Source: Alnus glutinosa (lineage: Eukaryota; Streptophyta; Magnoliopsida; Fagales; Betulaceae). Taken from it: 64,000 nucleotides of DNA. A program made the translations under genes and the position numbers. The notes beneath the pieces were generated by a model. It was given only the letters and a program-made list of their open reading frames with translations, did not search any database and had not been told where the DNA came from. The number at the start of each line of letters is the position of its first letter. The stretch's first letter is position 1. The stretch lies in the NCBI RefSeq assembly GCF_958979055.1, contig NC_084892.1, positions 4,853,501 to 4,917,500 of the forward strand, in the 5' to 3' direction. This document shows positions 50,000-60,853 of the stretch, in pieces.

Positions 50000-51141
50000 T
50001 CTTGTGATTTTCCGAAATGAACTCATGATATATATAATTAATAGATCTTTTTCAAGCATGTTCAGGGTGGATAAGATTTATAACAACTATAAAGTGATTT
50101 TATAGAAGTTTAACTTTCACAACTTTTGAGAGATCGATAGAGTGTCAAATTTCCAATTATCTCAAAAGTTGAAGTTGATAAAATCAAATAGAGCCGAAAT
50201 CTATCTCTATTTCTCCTACCTGTCGTCCCTTATTTATTTTATTGAATTGAATCGAATGAGAGAAAAAGTTACAGGGGAGGATCTTCCCTAGCCACTTTTA
50301 ATCCGAATGGAAGACAAAATAGGAGATCTTATGGGAATGCCTTCAAAATCAAGATTGGAAGTGGCCCACTTAACTAAGCAATGCGCACGACAATTCACAC
50401 TACGAGACACTTTCAAAGTTTTTCAACCATAAAAGGAGGATAAAACTAAACTAATAGCAGAAATACAATTTGTAAAAGACCAAGAAGAAAAAAGAGGGGT
50501 TGTTGATGGCAAGAACTACTAGGAGATAGAGCATCACCCGCTCCAAAAACAGTTTTCCACAACCAGAAGCAGCTAACCGTGAAGCCAAAAAGGCAACATA
50601 AGCTTCATCAATAAGCATATCAGTGGAGACCAAATATTTATGAGTAACATGCAGCTTGAATGATATTGCCTTGCTCGATCATCACTGAGCACAGCCACAA
50701 CAACAACAAAAGCTTCATGCACTGCAACATTAAAATTTGCGCGCCTTGAAGCAACCGGCTATCGGAGGAAGCCAAAGTTGCCACGGAAATTTAAAGTTGT
50801 GTTGTCCTTTAACTCAGCAGAACTAATATCCTAAACTCAATGAATCTATTAGGAGATTATTTGTGGTTGTGAGAGGCTCAGGGCATGTGATAAGTTCACA
50901 ACCTCCTGAACTTGGAATAGAAAATGGAGAGGATTCATTTTACGGTAAAAATTCTGTTTAGTTGCATCTAATTAACAGTGTACATGTTGTCATGTCATTT
51001 AATAATGTTAAATGATGTAGCAACATATATACCATTAAATCTATGAAATCTAATATAAACCTCAAAATTAATATTCCATTTCACTTGAAAGTGAAAGATG
51101 ATCTTAATCCCGTAATCGATTTGTTTAGGACTATAACAAGG

Positions 51142-51204
<63 letters not shown>

Positions 51205-51293
51205 TGGCCTACGGTGGCCATTAGCAGCCCAAGCAATAGCATTATGGAGATCATCAAAGGAGGGCTTTTGCCAGCATAATTGGATTTAGCCAT
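48811..51293 (-). CDS. GH17 endo-beta-1,3-glucanase, array gene 4
   Basis: Exons 51293-51200 and 49754-48811, phase 1; 345 residues, Glu127 and Glu269 intact, signal peptide as in genes 2 and 3. Distinguished by Leu-Leu-Gly at 41-43 and by NILLEY where the sisters have NIHLEY or NIRLEY. Its intron is the longest of units 2-4 because of an (AT)n tract (49908-49996) and has the longest GA tract at the donor (about 27 repeats). NGS sequon lost, NKT kept. Likely an apoplastic basic beta-1,3-glucanase; regulation presumably matches genes 2 and 3, since the promoters are nearly identical. Confidence 0.95.
49908..49996. repeat. (AT)44 microsatellite in intron of gene 4
   Basis: An uninterrupted alternating AT tract; the same site has about 20 repeats in gene 2 (34908-34946) and 5-6 in genes 1, 3 and 5. 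Confidence 0.9.
50265..50783 (-). pseudogene. RNase-H-like (RVT_3) remnant in intron of gene 4
   Basis: Same remnant as in genes 1-3, with the readable stretch [20 protein letters not shown]. Confidence 0.75.
51145..51197. repeat. (GA)27 microsatellite at the splice donor of gene 4
   Basis: Longest of the series; the tract begins right at the donor GT on the gene strand. Confidence 0.9.
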
Positions 51294-51361
51294 TTGGACA
51301 AATATAGAAGAAAATAAGCTAAGAAGTATGCTTTAATTTTAACAATATCAAGCAAGCTGCC

Positions 51362-51437
51362 CTTTTATAGAGGGAGATAGAGGCTTTTTCGTCAGATTTT
51401 TGGGTGACCATTACAGTCCACATTTTTCACTGGTCAA
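51362..51437 (-). promoter_or_regulatory. TATA box and W-box of glucanase gene 4
   Basis: TATAAAAG at 51369-51362 and TTGACC at 51437-51432 on the gene strand. Confidence 0.65.
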
Positions 51438-51885
51438 GCATTCCAATATGGAAATTACTAAGTTGTTCCCAAAGTATACATACCACTTGCATCATTAATT
51501 TATCAAGGCAGATCTAACTGCTTGTTATCTATCTCTTGGAATTGTCTCCCTACCTTTGAATGGTCTTCAATTTGTCCATGTCCCTTGTGAGCTAGGCTGC
51601 ATTCATGTAGCTAGTCATATATACAAACACACTATGACATCACTAGGCAGGGAAGGACTAGGAGAATCGGAAAAAAGTATTGTTCTATATCCTAAAACGT
51701 GGAAAATTAAGCTAGTAGTTTTCTTTGAACAAAATATTTTTCGAGCAGGAACAGAACTAGGATTTTTTTTTTTTTTTAGATGAATAACTAGGATTTATTA
51801 TTAGGATGCGTCAAAACATTAATAAGGGGTTGAAGTTAATTTTAATAGGGACCAAGCTAATTTTTACGTAAAAAATATATATACT

Positions 51886-51931
<46 letters not shown>

Positions 51932-52521
51932 TAAAAAAACTAGTTGTACATAGATATTTAACAATAAATACATAAATATTTTGACTATATATTTATACAT
52001 TAACATTTTAGTTAAGACAAAAATCTCTTACAAGCTGAGTTATACGAAAATTCCTCCAAACATTTCCAAATACATGCATACAAACCCTATCAAATAAAAT
52101 AGAATGGATCGAAGGCGGCCAATATAGGATTGTAGACTAATAATGCACATCTATATATATATATATACACGTGTGGATCCACATATATTGGTTGCAACTT
52201 GCTAGCTGGTGTCCAACGTACCCGGTTCAAAAACTGTGGATTAATTTGATCATATTAGGAGACCTGGACCTCTGGACTTGGGCTGCTTGACTCCGTCGGT
52301 GAGTTGGGGGAAATAGAAAGCGATGTGATAATTAATTAATTTGTGGTTAATGTTAACCTGTATAATATATTCGCATGACAGCACATCGGCAGCAACTAGG
52401 AAGGCAACTACAAATCTCCACCATGTCAGCCCTATGATATAGCACACCAACATGGAAAGATCTCAGCTATATCAGGAAAGGAAAATATCAAAGTATCTCC
52501 AGCTAAGCTAAATAAACTATA

Positions 52522-52735
52522 TCGTGATGCTCAAGACAGCACTATATAAGAAGGTAGGGAAAATATTGCTCAATCGGACCAATACCGTACGTGATGCTCA
52601 AGACAATATTAAGAAGGAAAGGAAAACATTGTTCAAGCCTGAATTGCCCAACCTTGATGCTCACGAAAGCACTAAGAGGGAAAGAAATATACTGCAGCAA
52701 AGACCCTTGGAACCAACTAGGAATGAAATCATTAT
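52522..52735. repeat. Three degenerate 65-base tandem repeats, unit 4
   Basis: Copy of 37430-37640 with several indels. The frame here reads RDAQDNIKKERKTLF, then LDAHESTKRERNILQQ, showing the repeat at protein level as well. Confidence 0.55.
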
Positions 52736-53018
52736 TATAATTTGATATTCACTGTTTTATTTCTCTTGCTGTAAAACCGTAGGCGTTATTAACTGTTACA
52801 CCAGCCGTGTATATAAGGCCATGTGCCTCTTCAATCTCCATTGTATGTTAAGTAATTATAAGCAAGCAATACAAATATTTTCAGATAAGACTTAACTTCA
52901 CTGCACAAGTCTTTGTTTATTTCTGTTAAATCAAACTAACACTAAAATTAAATTTTTATCACGTAATTATCTCATAGATGTAGCGAGTAATTAATGCTAC
53001 GGAACAAAGTAGTGTATC

Positions 53019-53107
53019 CGGAAGGCATGAGTTGGAGTGGCATTATTGTAATTTTGCATTTAACTTTATATTACCGCAATGCCACTCCACCTTAATATAT
53101 GCTTTCC
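53019..53107. repeat. 80-base hairpin, unit 4
   Basis: Same hairpin, with a small insertion in the right arm (ccttaatatatgctttcc). Confidence 0.7.
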
Positions 53108-53416
53108 TGAAACACTACATAACATGTGATAATTTCAACCAACTCTTAAATCTGTCTTTGTTCTAATAGTCTGAAATTGAGAGAATCGTACTCCTATCAA
53201 AATCCTATTCGTTGCTCAGAGACCTTTGAGTGGCCATTGACTCTATTTTTTAACCGGTCAAGCATTCATGCCATGGAAATTGCAGCATTAGTGGTACATG
53301 TAGAATGCATTTGACATTGTGATTTCGTAAACAAAAAATGCGATTTAAAACTATATATATAAGCATATATACTTGCCTTCCTTCCTAGCTTGCTTAATCT
53401 TTCTTTCTCTTCTATA

Positions 53417-53920
53417 TGGGGAACAATTTTGACAAAGATCTTCAGTCAGTTTGCATGGTAAAGACCCAATTCCTGTGAACTTCTTCACTTTTGAGGTTTC
53501 TCCTCATGAATACATCATTAATCAATGTGGCTGAAAAACCAAAATTTGTGTAGGTGTTTATTGATATGTTTGCTTATTTGGTTTACTCAAGATTTCTTTA
53601 TTGGCAGCTTGAATGCAACAGTCACAGAAGTTGGAACCGCATCACACTTTTGAAGGAAAACATGGAAGCCATATGGTTAAGAAAGCAAGAGGCCATGCAT
53701 TATCAAAAGAGAGCGTATGAAGAAATATTCATTTTTAGAGAGTAATTATAACAAAATTCACCATTTCCTAAGTTTAATTTTCGGGACAATTGATGATTTA
53801 ACTTGATATTAGAACTGGGGTCTTGAGTTGAAACTTTGATTCTGTTCGAAGTTTATTGTTGTTTTAAAATAGAAAACAACGTCAAGATTCCTCTTCTCAT
53901 ATCTGTTTTTTGTGTCATGT
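53417..53920 (+). pseudogene. IQD gene fragment, unit 4
   Basis: Exon-4 part 53608-53742; the most diverged copy within units 2-4 (NRITLLKE, KRAYEEIF), same exon 5 deletion. Confidence 0.85.
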
Positions 53921-54454
53921 CATAGCCATTTTAAAAGGGGTTAGGATCCTCATATTCTCAATTAAATTACGTAATTTTGACCCTTTTTAGGCATTTAAAC
54001 AATTGAAAAATGCTACTTATTAAAAAGGTGTAAAGTGCAATCATACTGTTAAATAGGAAAGGCTAAGTACGCGTGATCAAGTCTCGATGTAATTACTTCT
54101 CCAATATTTAAGAAACAGTATTTGCTATATAAGAGCATGTGATATTATTGAAATAGAGAACCATAGTTTTGAGTCTACATACGGGATTGCAAGTAACTCT
54201 TTATTTGTTGTTTTAGGGTGCCTTTGAGTTTTGACATTACGATTTTGTAGGCAAAAAATGCGATTTTAAACCAAATTATAGAAAATAAATCGTTTTGGAT
54301 TGTGTTTTAAAAAATTGCAATCAAATCGCAGACAATATTGTAACAATGAGATTTTATTTTATTTTATTTTTTTAAAAAAACACAATTATAAAAATTAAAT
54401 TGTGATTTTACCAACCACTTAATTATATTTTCAAATCGCACATAAAATCTCGAT

Positions 54455-54725
54455 TTTTAAGATTCGGCCACCAAGACAGTATACATGGGAGCCTAGCAAT
54501 GCAAAGCTAGACTTCCACTGTGGTTTATTTCGTCTCCAAACTTGAGAGACCGTCGGCCGCGTTAGCAGGAATCTTTATGGTATACCACCTATCAAGGTTG
54601 TGATTCACCTCCTGATTAAAGATAGGCATACCGATAATGAACCATCGGATTTTCTTTTCTTATTTTTTGGGTGAGATGAACTACAAGTTGATTGAACGGC
54701 GAGATGGCTGTTAGCTCCCTCCATC
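54455..54725 (-). pseudogene. Antisense kelch 5' fragment, unit 4
   Basis: Same fragment as in the other units, more decayed. Unit 4 breaks off about 180 bases beyond it. Confidence 0.72.
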
Positions 54726-54909
54726 GAGTATTTGTTATTGGGCGGTTGGTTGGAAGCAAGGTGTAGGGCCTAGGGAGGAGGATCTGGGGATTTAAGACTT
54801 TTCTTCATAGAAGAATGCCAAAGTCGGTGGAGTGAGGTGTCGATTGATAAGATCGAGATGCGTAGGTGAGGTGGCTTGATCGTGTGGTTTGTATTCGTTT
54901 GGACGTATT

Positions 54910-56640
54910 CTTGTCCGTTATTTTAGACGGAAAAGAGGTCACGTGCGTTTAAGACATATTTTGTCCCCGGAATGCCCACGATTAAACTGCGTCGTTTCAA
55001 AGCCACTCTTCTCCTCTCCAACACGTCCAGCTCGAATCTTCACCGGACGCCCACCAGTTCACAGAACCGAACAAGAACCAGTGCATGCCGACAGCCCAAG
55101 ACCACTGAACCAGAAGGAGAAGCACTTCGATGACGAAGACTGCACCATACTCCACCGCACAAAAATCACGTTGATACCGCACCGCGCGCACCCAGAACAC
55201 GCGTCGTACAGACCAACGAATGCACCACGGTGATACCCAGAACACCTAACGATCTCTTCACCAGAAATTGTTGATACTAATGGGGACAGACCTGCCGAAC
55301 AGCAACCACGCTCAAGAAAACACCAAAGAAATCTACTTTTGGATCTTCACACCACGCACAGAATCTCTGAACAGAACCTAGCAAGATCTCTGATAGCACC
55401 AGGATCTCTCAATGAGAGCACCAGACTCTGAATCGCCGAACAGGTCTGTGAACAACACTAGAATTGCCGAACAGGTCAGTGAAAAACCTGCTCTTCTCAG
55501 CGAGGGCGTGCAAGTACTCGCTTGCCACGCCACGCCACGCATGGAACGACGTTGCATAAAAATCACTGCACCCACGACAATGCATGGCTGCGGAAAGTGC
55601 ATGGCTTCGTACTTGCAGGAGATGACAATGTAACAGTTGATGCGTGGCACGTGAAAAAACCGAGCTACTGGACTTAGCGGCTGCTCGTCGGTGGATGCTT
55701 TAACCATGTCAAGACCCAAACACAGACTTATCAAAGAAAATGAGAAAATAGAAAAGAAACAGAGCAACAATTGGAAAATGGGAACAGACCATTGTGAAGG
55801 CACTGAAGGGAAGTAAGGCATTCTTCTTGTAGAGCCCACTTATTCTACTATTCCAGCTACTACTGCCACATGTCAGACAACCTTCCACGTATCTCTTATC
55901 TTTTCACTTCTCTTTGTTTACAGATAATTCCTCCTGAACCTTCTTCTTTCGTCTTCTTCTATTTTCTTCTTCCATCTTCTTCAAGCTCCTACCTTTCCTG
56001 GTTCACCCATAACATTGTGATAGCTAATTTCGGTGTAACTTGGAGCTTGTTTATCGCTGGAACTTACACTAGTTGTTGTTCTAATTCTGCTAGGCCTCTT
56101 GCAGCAGCTTGGGTGCTCTGTTTTCTGCAGAGTCTCGGGTGTTGCTTAGTTGCTGTTTTGGTTGTTGTTTAAGGCCTGCATGGCTTTGTTGACAATCTTG
56201 TTTTCTGCTTCCTTTTGTGGTCCCAGGTTTTGTTTTTGTTTGTTGGTGTTTAAGGCCTGCAGTTGTTATGTATGGAAAATGGAAGATTACGTAGCTCGTA
56301 ATTTATGGTCGGTGTATCGGTGTACAGGAAAAGCAGCACGCGTGTGGAAGAAAAGGGGAGTGCTTCCGGGTTCGAGTTTTGTATGAGTTCTTCGACGCGG
56401 GCTAGTTTCTCATCCACCAGCTGATAAAACTGAATGTGCTAGAGTTTGGAAGATCCGAATTCAGTGTTCGAAGGTGGTTCTGGAACGTGGTGACGTTAGC
56501 GGATAGGTTGACCGAGTCGTATAGAGGGCTCTTCATTCCGCCTAGGCCAGACAAGTTGTTTTGAAACGATGCAGTTTAATTGGGGGTATTCTGGAGACAA
56601 AATGTGTCTTAACTCTTTTCCGTCTAAAATGACGGTCAAG
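54910..56640. mobile_element. Mutator-like non-autonomous element with long inverted repeats
   Basis: Left arm cttgtccgttattttagacg, then taagacatattttgtccc, gattaaactgc and gtcgtttcaaa, is answered inverted at the right end (tttgaaacgatgcagtttaa, ggagacaaaatgtgtctta, ccgtctaaaatgacggtcaag). Arms of at least 90 bases on a 1.73-kb body are typical of MULEs. The interior has no transposase. It does have exon-like, T-rich sequence (55870-56390) with a repeated tgtttaaggcctgca, possibly captured host sequence. No target duplication found. Confidence 0.75.
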
Positions 56641-57095
56641 TGGATGGAAGGTTCAATGTAACACAAGTGGTAAATATAGGGGGGGTCATTTATCAGAAAT
56701 TGAACATCGGACGTCAGCTTGCCGATAAGTAGATACATCATAGGGGTAAAGTATAATTTCCTTCTTTTTTCTTTTTTTTTTCTTTTTTTTTTTCTTACCA
56801 CTCATTTATCCCTCTATAAAAATCACTCATTGGAAAATAGTTTAATTTATATATATAGGCATACTTCAATAGTCAGGATGTAACCATAACAGTCTTTATT
56901 AGTTTCCTTCTTTCTCTCTCTGTCTCTCTTTCATATTATATATTTTTACGTGCAGAAAGCATATACGTACACTAATACCCTAGTCCCACACACATTAAGT
57001 GCATGGATAAATTATAAAAGCATTCATGTGCTAAGTCTCTCATTGATTCTTTACTAGATATGATTTGGGATTTTATTAGGATAATATTACAATGA

Positions 57096-57240
57096 GTAAT
57101 GTTACAGATTATCTTTTTATCCTCCAAAAGTTGATATGGCTTTCAAAATCACAATTGGATCAAAATCCAATAGTGATACATCCCATAATAATTTTAAAGG
57201 CCACGTCAACTTCGGAGGATAAAAAGATGATGCAAAGATG
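57096..57240. mobile_element. Foldback MITE of unit 5, split by a CACTA element
   Basis: Same MITE as 23599-23755. Its right end is displaced to 58767-58785 by the insertion that follows. Confidence 0.75.
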
Positions 57241-58766
57241 CACTACAAAAAATGCTGCAATTCGCCGCGTGTCTAAAGTAGCGGTTATTGTAGCTACGCG
57301 GTCAACTAGTCACGTGTCTTGATGACAACGTGACAGGTTGCATATGAAAAACAAGTGGCCACATGTATTTTTTACACGTGGCCATATAGCCGCGTGTAAT
57401 AAATTCACGCTGCCACTTGGACACGTGTATTTTTTACACGCGTCCAATTGGCCGCGTGTATCATGTGGCCACGTGTATAAAATACATGCGGCCATGTGGC
57501 CACGTGCATAAATATACGTTGCCAACTGTTTCTAATTTCCCCCCCCCCCCACCCCCCCACCTTTTTTTTTTTTTTTCCCATTTCCCGCCCCTTTATCTTT
57601 TCATTTCCGCCTCTCTTTTTCATTTCCCCATGCCCCTTTGACTTTTATTTTCATTTTCCTCTTCTTTTTTCTTCCTTATTTCCCTTTTTTCACTATCCTT
57701 CTCCTTTTTTTCTTCATTTTCTTCACACACTCACGTAGAGGGAGATGGAAGAGGGAGACCGAGAGAGCTGGAGAGAGAGATTCTGAGATAGATTTGGCGA
57801 ATGACGACGGAGCTGGAGTCCGGAGGGTCACGGCCCGAGAGGTTGAGCTTGTAGTCGAGATCCGGCAGACTCACGCTCGCCGACCGGATTTTGGTTTTTT
57901 GGTGTGGGTTTTTCTTTTCTTGCTTTCCCTTTTTCCCAAGCTCGTCATTCCTTCTTCTCCTTTTTTTTCTTTTTCTTTTCTTCACACATAGGGAGATGGG
58001 AGAGGGAGACCGATCGGAGAGCTGGAGCGATTCTGAGATAGATCCGTGTCGACGACGGCGCTGGAGTCCTTTTGGATCACGGCTGGAGAGGTAGATATCA
58101 AGATCGACCGATTCTCAGAGATGGAGGAGATCTGGCCGACTCACGCTCGCCGGCCGGATTTTGAATCTGATTTTGGGTTTTTCTTATTTTGGTTTGATGA
58201 TTTCCGGCAAGTGGTTGAGTGGGCGACTGGGTTTTTGTTGTTTAGGTTTAATGGCCGGTGATTGGTTTTTTTTTTTTTTCTTCTTTTTCTGGTTTGATTT
58301 CTGGCGACTGGATTGTTGTAGTTTTGGTTTATTGATTTCCGGCGAATTGGTCCTGGTCTGGATGTACGCCGGATTGGGAGAAGAAAAAAGCCTGGCTTGG
58401 ATGTACGCCGGATTGGGAGAAGAAGAAAGGAAAACAAAACAGATTTTCTGTTCTGTTTTTCTTTTTTCTTAAAAAAAAAAATTCAAAATTTTAGCCACGT
58501 GGCTTTAATTACATGAGGCTAGAATTGTCTTTTTTTTTAGAAAATTAAATTGCATTTAGCCACTTTGGGTGGCACGTGGCTAAACATCTAATGGCTAAAT
58601 AGCCGCATATATAAAGAGACACGTGGCTAAAGTTGCATTTAGTAACAACTGGATTTACTGCGTGTAACCCACGTAGCTAAATGCACGTGGCTAACAGTTA
58701 GCCATGTGTATAACCCTCACATACGTTGCTAACTGCAAGTGGCGAACATCAATATTTTTTGTAGTG
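57241..58766. mobile_element. Non-autonomous CACTA (En/Spm) transposon
   Basis: Ends cactacaaaaaat and attttttgtagtg are perfect 13-base inverted repeats, flanked by the 3-base duplication atg (57238-57240 and 58767-58769). Units 1-4 carry the empty site caaagatggtccttatc. Subterminal zones (57260-57530 and 58490-58740) are packed with cacgtg and gccacgtgg motifs, as expected for transposase-binding repeats. The 1.5-kb interior holds C/T-rich sequence and a tandem duplication of about 250 bases (57738 and 57990 both start agggagatgg, later ttctgagatagat). No transposase. Confidence 0.95.
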
Positions 58767-59114
58767 ATGGTCCTTATCATTAATCTATTAATACAATATA
58801 TCATATAGGCCATCTTGGGCTAAAAAAGCTTATTCTACACAAATTAAAGATTATAGTAAAATAAAATTTCATAATTTCAGCTGGGCGTACATGCTTAATT
58901 TACATCTACAAACATAAAAGAAAATTACTTTTTAAAGACGTACCCCTCTCTGCCCATCTATGCATGCATATGGGTGCATTTCTGCATGGATACATTAACA
59001 CATGATCAAAATGAACTACAAACTACAAAGGTAGCTTGCTTATTTCACACCAAATTAAGGTGGCCTTAATTATTCCAAATTAGGGCATGCAATAACTAGC
59101 TAGACGTGCTATTC
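58767..59114. other. 3' flank of glucanase gene 5
   Basis: Homologous to the same flank in the other units (catataggccatcttggg and ttcataatttcagctg). No gene. Confidence 0.7.
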
Positions 59115-60746
59115 TCAATTGAAATCAATTGAGTATTTAGGCGTCTTTTCTGGAAAAAAGAGGCCCCAATGTTTCTCCAACTCCGGATCCTTTTGATTCT
59201 CATCAAACATTGCAAACACGTAAGTTTCTATAGGCTTGCCGGGCTTCTTTGGAGTCCCTCCCTTCACATGCTCCGCCAAATTAGTGTTGTAAGTTCTTGC
59301 ATTATCCGTACTTGCCCCCGTTTCTCCTGCCGACGGCCAACCAGTCTCCGAGACAACGATCTCCAAAGACCCTCCGCCAGCCTTTTCTAATGCCGAGTAA
59401 TAGGCATCCAAAATGGCGTCGAAAAGATTACTGTACCCCAGCTGGTCATCTTGCACGACAACTGCCGGAGAAGTGAAAAGAGCATAATCAAGATGGATGT
59501 TATTAGTGTCGTAGAGGTAACTAAAATACGGGTACATGTTAACGAGCAACGGGGAGTTGTTATTCACTAAGAAGCTGATGATAGGATCGAGAAGTTGCCG
59601 ATACCCATCGTTATTGAAAGAGCCTTTTGACGGAGGGTAAGATTCTCCGAGAGCCTTGCCGAATATGGGAGTGGAAACTTTGATTTGGCTCCCAAGGCCG
59701 GCATTAGAAATTGCAGTTTGGATGTTTTGCATGGCAGGGAAAAGGAATTGTGCGTATGGACCTTCTGGCTTTATTTCATTGCCAACGGCAATGTATTTGA
59801 AATTGACGTCGCCGTAGTTTTGTACATTGTTTCGGATCCAGTCGTCGGCATTGGCCTGCGCTGAAGCTATGTGTTGAAGCTCTTCGTCAGGGACTCCCAG
59901 CATGAGCTCGATGTTGGTGCCTCTGAGGGCATCTTGAGCAGCTTGGTTTTGGCCGTAGAGTCGCATTCTTCGGATGTTATACTGTTGATAGAGAGCTATA
60001 ACTTCAGCTGGAGGTGGTAAGTTGTCGCCAAGCATTCCATAACAAACACCAAGCTCGGCACCTGCATGCATGCAATTCCATGCGTTAAATATATAGAAAT
60101 AAGATGTTGAATATGGATAGAATTTGGCATATATAAAAGACAGATGTAGATATATAGAACATGTTACGAAAAAAAAGATTTGATAGAAAGTATATATAGT
60201 TATGATATATATATTCATCTTGTGATTTTCCGAAATGAACTCATGATAAAACAGATATTTTTCAAGCATGCATGTTCCATCAGGGTGGAATAAGATTTAT
60301 AAGAACTGTAAAGTGATTTTATAGAAGTTTAACTTTCAAAAACTTTTGAGAGAGAGAGAAAGAGCGTGTTAAATCACCACTTATCTCAAAAGTTTAAACT
60401 GATAAAAAATAGTAGACTTAATAATTAATTTGATTAAATTATATTCTATTACTCTTCTTCACGCATGGCCTCAAACTCCTCCTTAACAAGTGAAGTTCAA
60501 TTTCTAAATTTTTTTAATTGAAATGATCAGGGGTATATACTAAACGGTAGAGACAATTTTAAAACTGATCAGGACCTTAACTTGGTATATATGATACTAT
60601 ATTAAATTATAATTTATCCTAACAAATCTAAAGAGAGAAAGAGAGAGAAAGAGACCTGTTATGTCTAGGCTAGCTGTAAGCATCCCAAACAGTAGCAGTA
60701 TGGATATTATGGAAGGGTTATTCCAAGTTGAATGAGAGTTAGCCAT
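59115..60746 (-). CDS. GH17 endo-beta-1,3-glucanase, array gene 5
   Basis: Exons 60746-60656 (30 codons plus one base) and 60061-59115, phase 1; 345 residues. The signal peptide ([10 protein letters not shown], hydrophobic core [12 protein letters not shown]) is clearly different from that of genes 1-4, while exon 2 is close to gene 1 ([25 protein letters not shown]). Catalytic Glu126 (AVGNEI) and Glu269 (SETGWPS). The acceptor context differs (gcatgcag then GTGCC), giving Gly at the junction. The C-terminal NKT sequon is lost (FPEKTPKY). The intron is only 594 bases and lacks the RNase-H-like remnant. It probably represents the older resident locus, or a conversion mosaic. The enzyme should be a secreted, comparatively acidic beta-1,3-glucanase. 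Confidence 0.94.
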
Positions 60747-60846
60747 GGAGAGAAACATATATAGAAGAGAAAGAAAAATTAAGCAAGCTAGGAAGGAAGG
60801 AAGGCAAGTATATATGCTTATTCCACCACTTCTTGGCTGCCCTGCC

Positions 60847-60853
60847 TCTTATA
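60847..60853 (-). promoter_or_regulatory. Candidate TATA box of glucanase gene 5
   Basis: TATAAGA on the gene strand, about 100 bases before the ATG. A TTGAC core (TTGACG, not the full W-box) occurs farther upstream near 60900. The promoter is unlike those of genes 1-4. Confidence 0.45.

Larger units (their letters stand above)
47517..54904. repeat. Tandem array unit 4 (about 7.4 kb, right end cut)
   Basis: Collinear with units 2 and 3 but ends abruptly at about 54904, after gtttgtattcgtttggac. A Mutator-like element follows, and the next 700 bases expected from the sister units are missing. It includes an (AT)n tract of about 88 bases at 49908-49996 in the glucanase intron, and a small T-run insertion at about 51762-51790. 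Confidence 0.88.
56793..60405. repeat. Tandem array unit 5, partial
   Basis: Homology to the other units resumes at ttaccactcatttatccctc and runs through the MITE (split by a CACTA element), the 3' flank, exon 2 and part of intron 1 of glucanase gene 5, then stops near 60405. The exon 1 and promoter side is not part of the recent repeat. Confidence 0.85.

Noticed and set aside
57241-58766. Several overlapping frames inside the CACTA element
   Set aside because: Low-complexity C/T-rich translation with no transposase or other domain visible.
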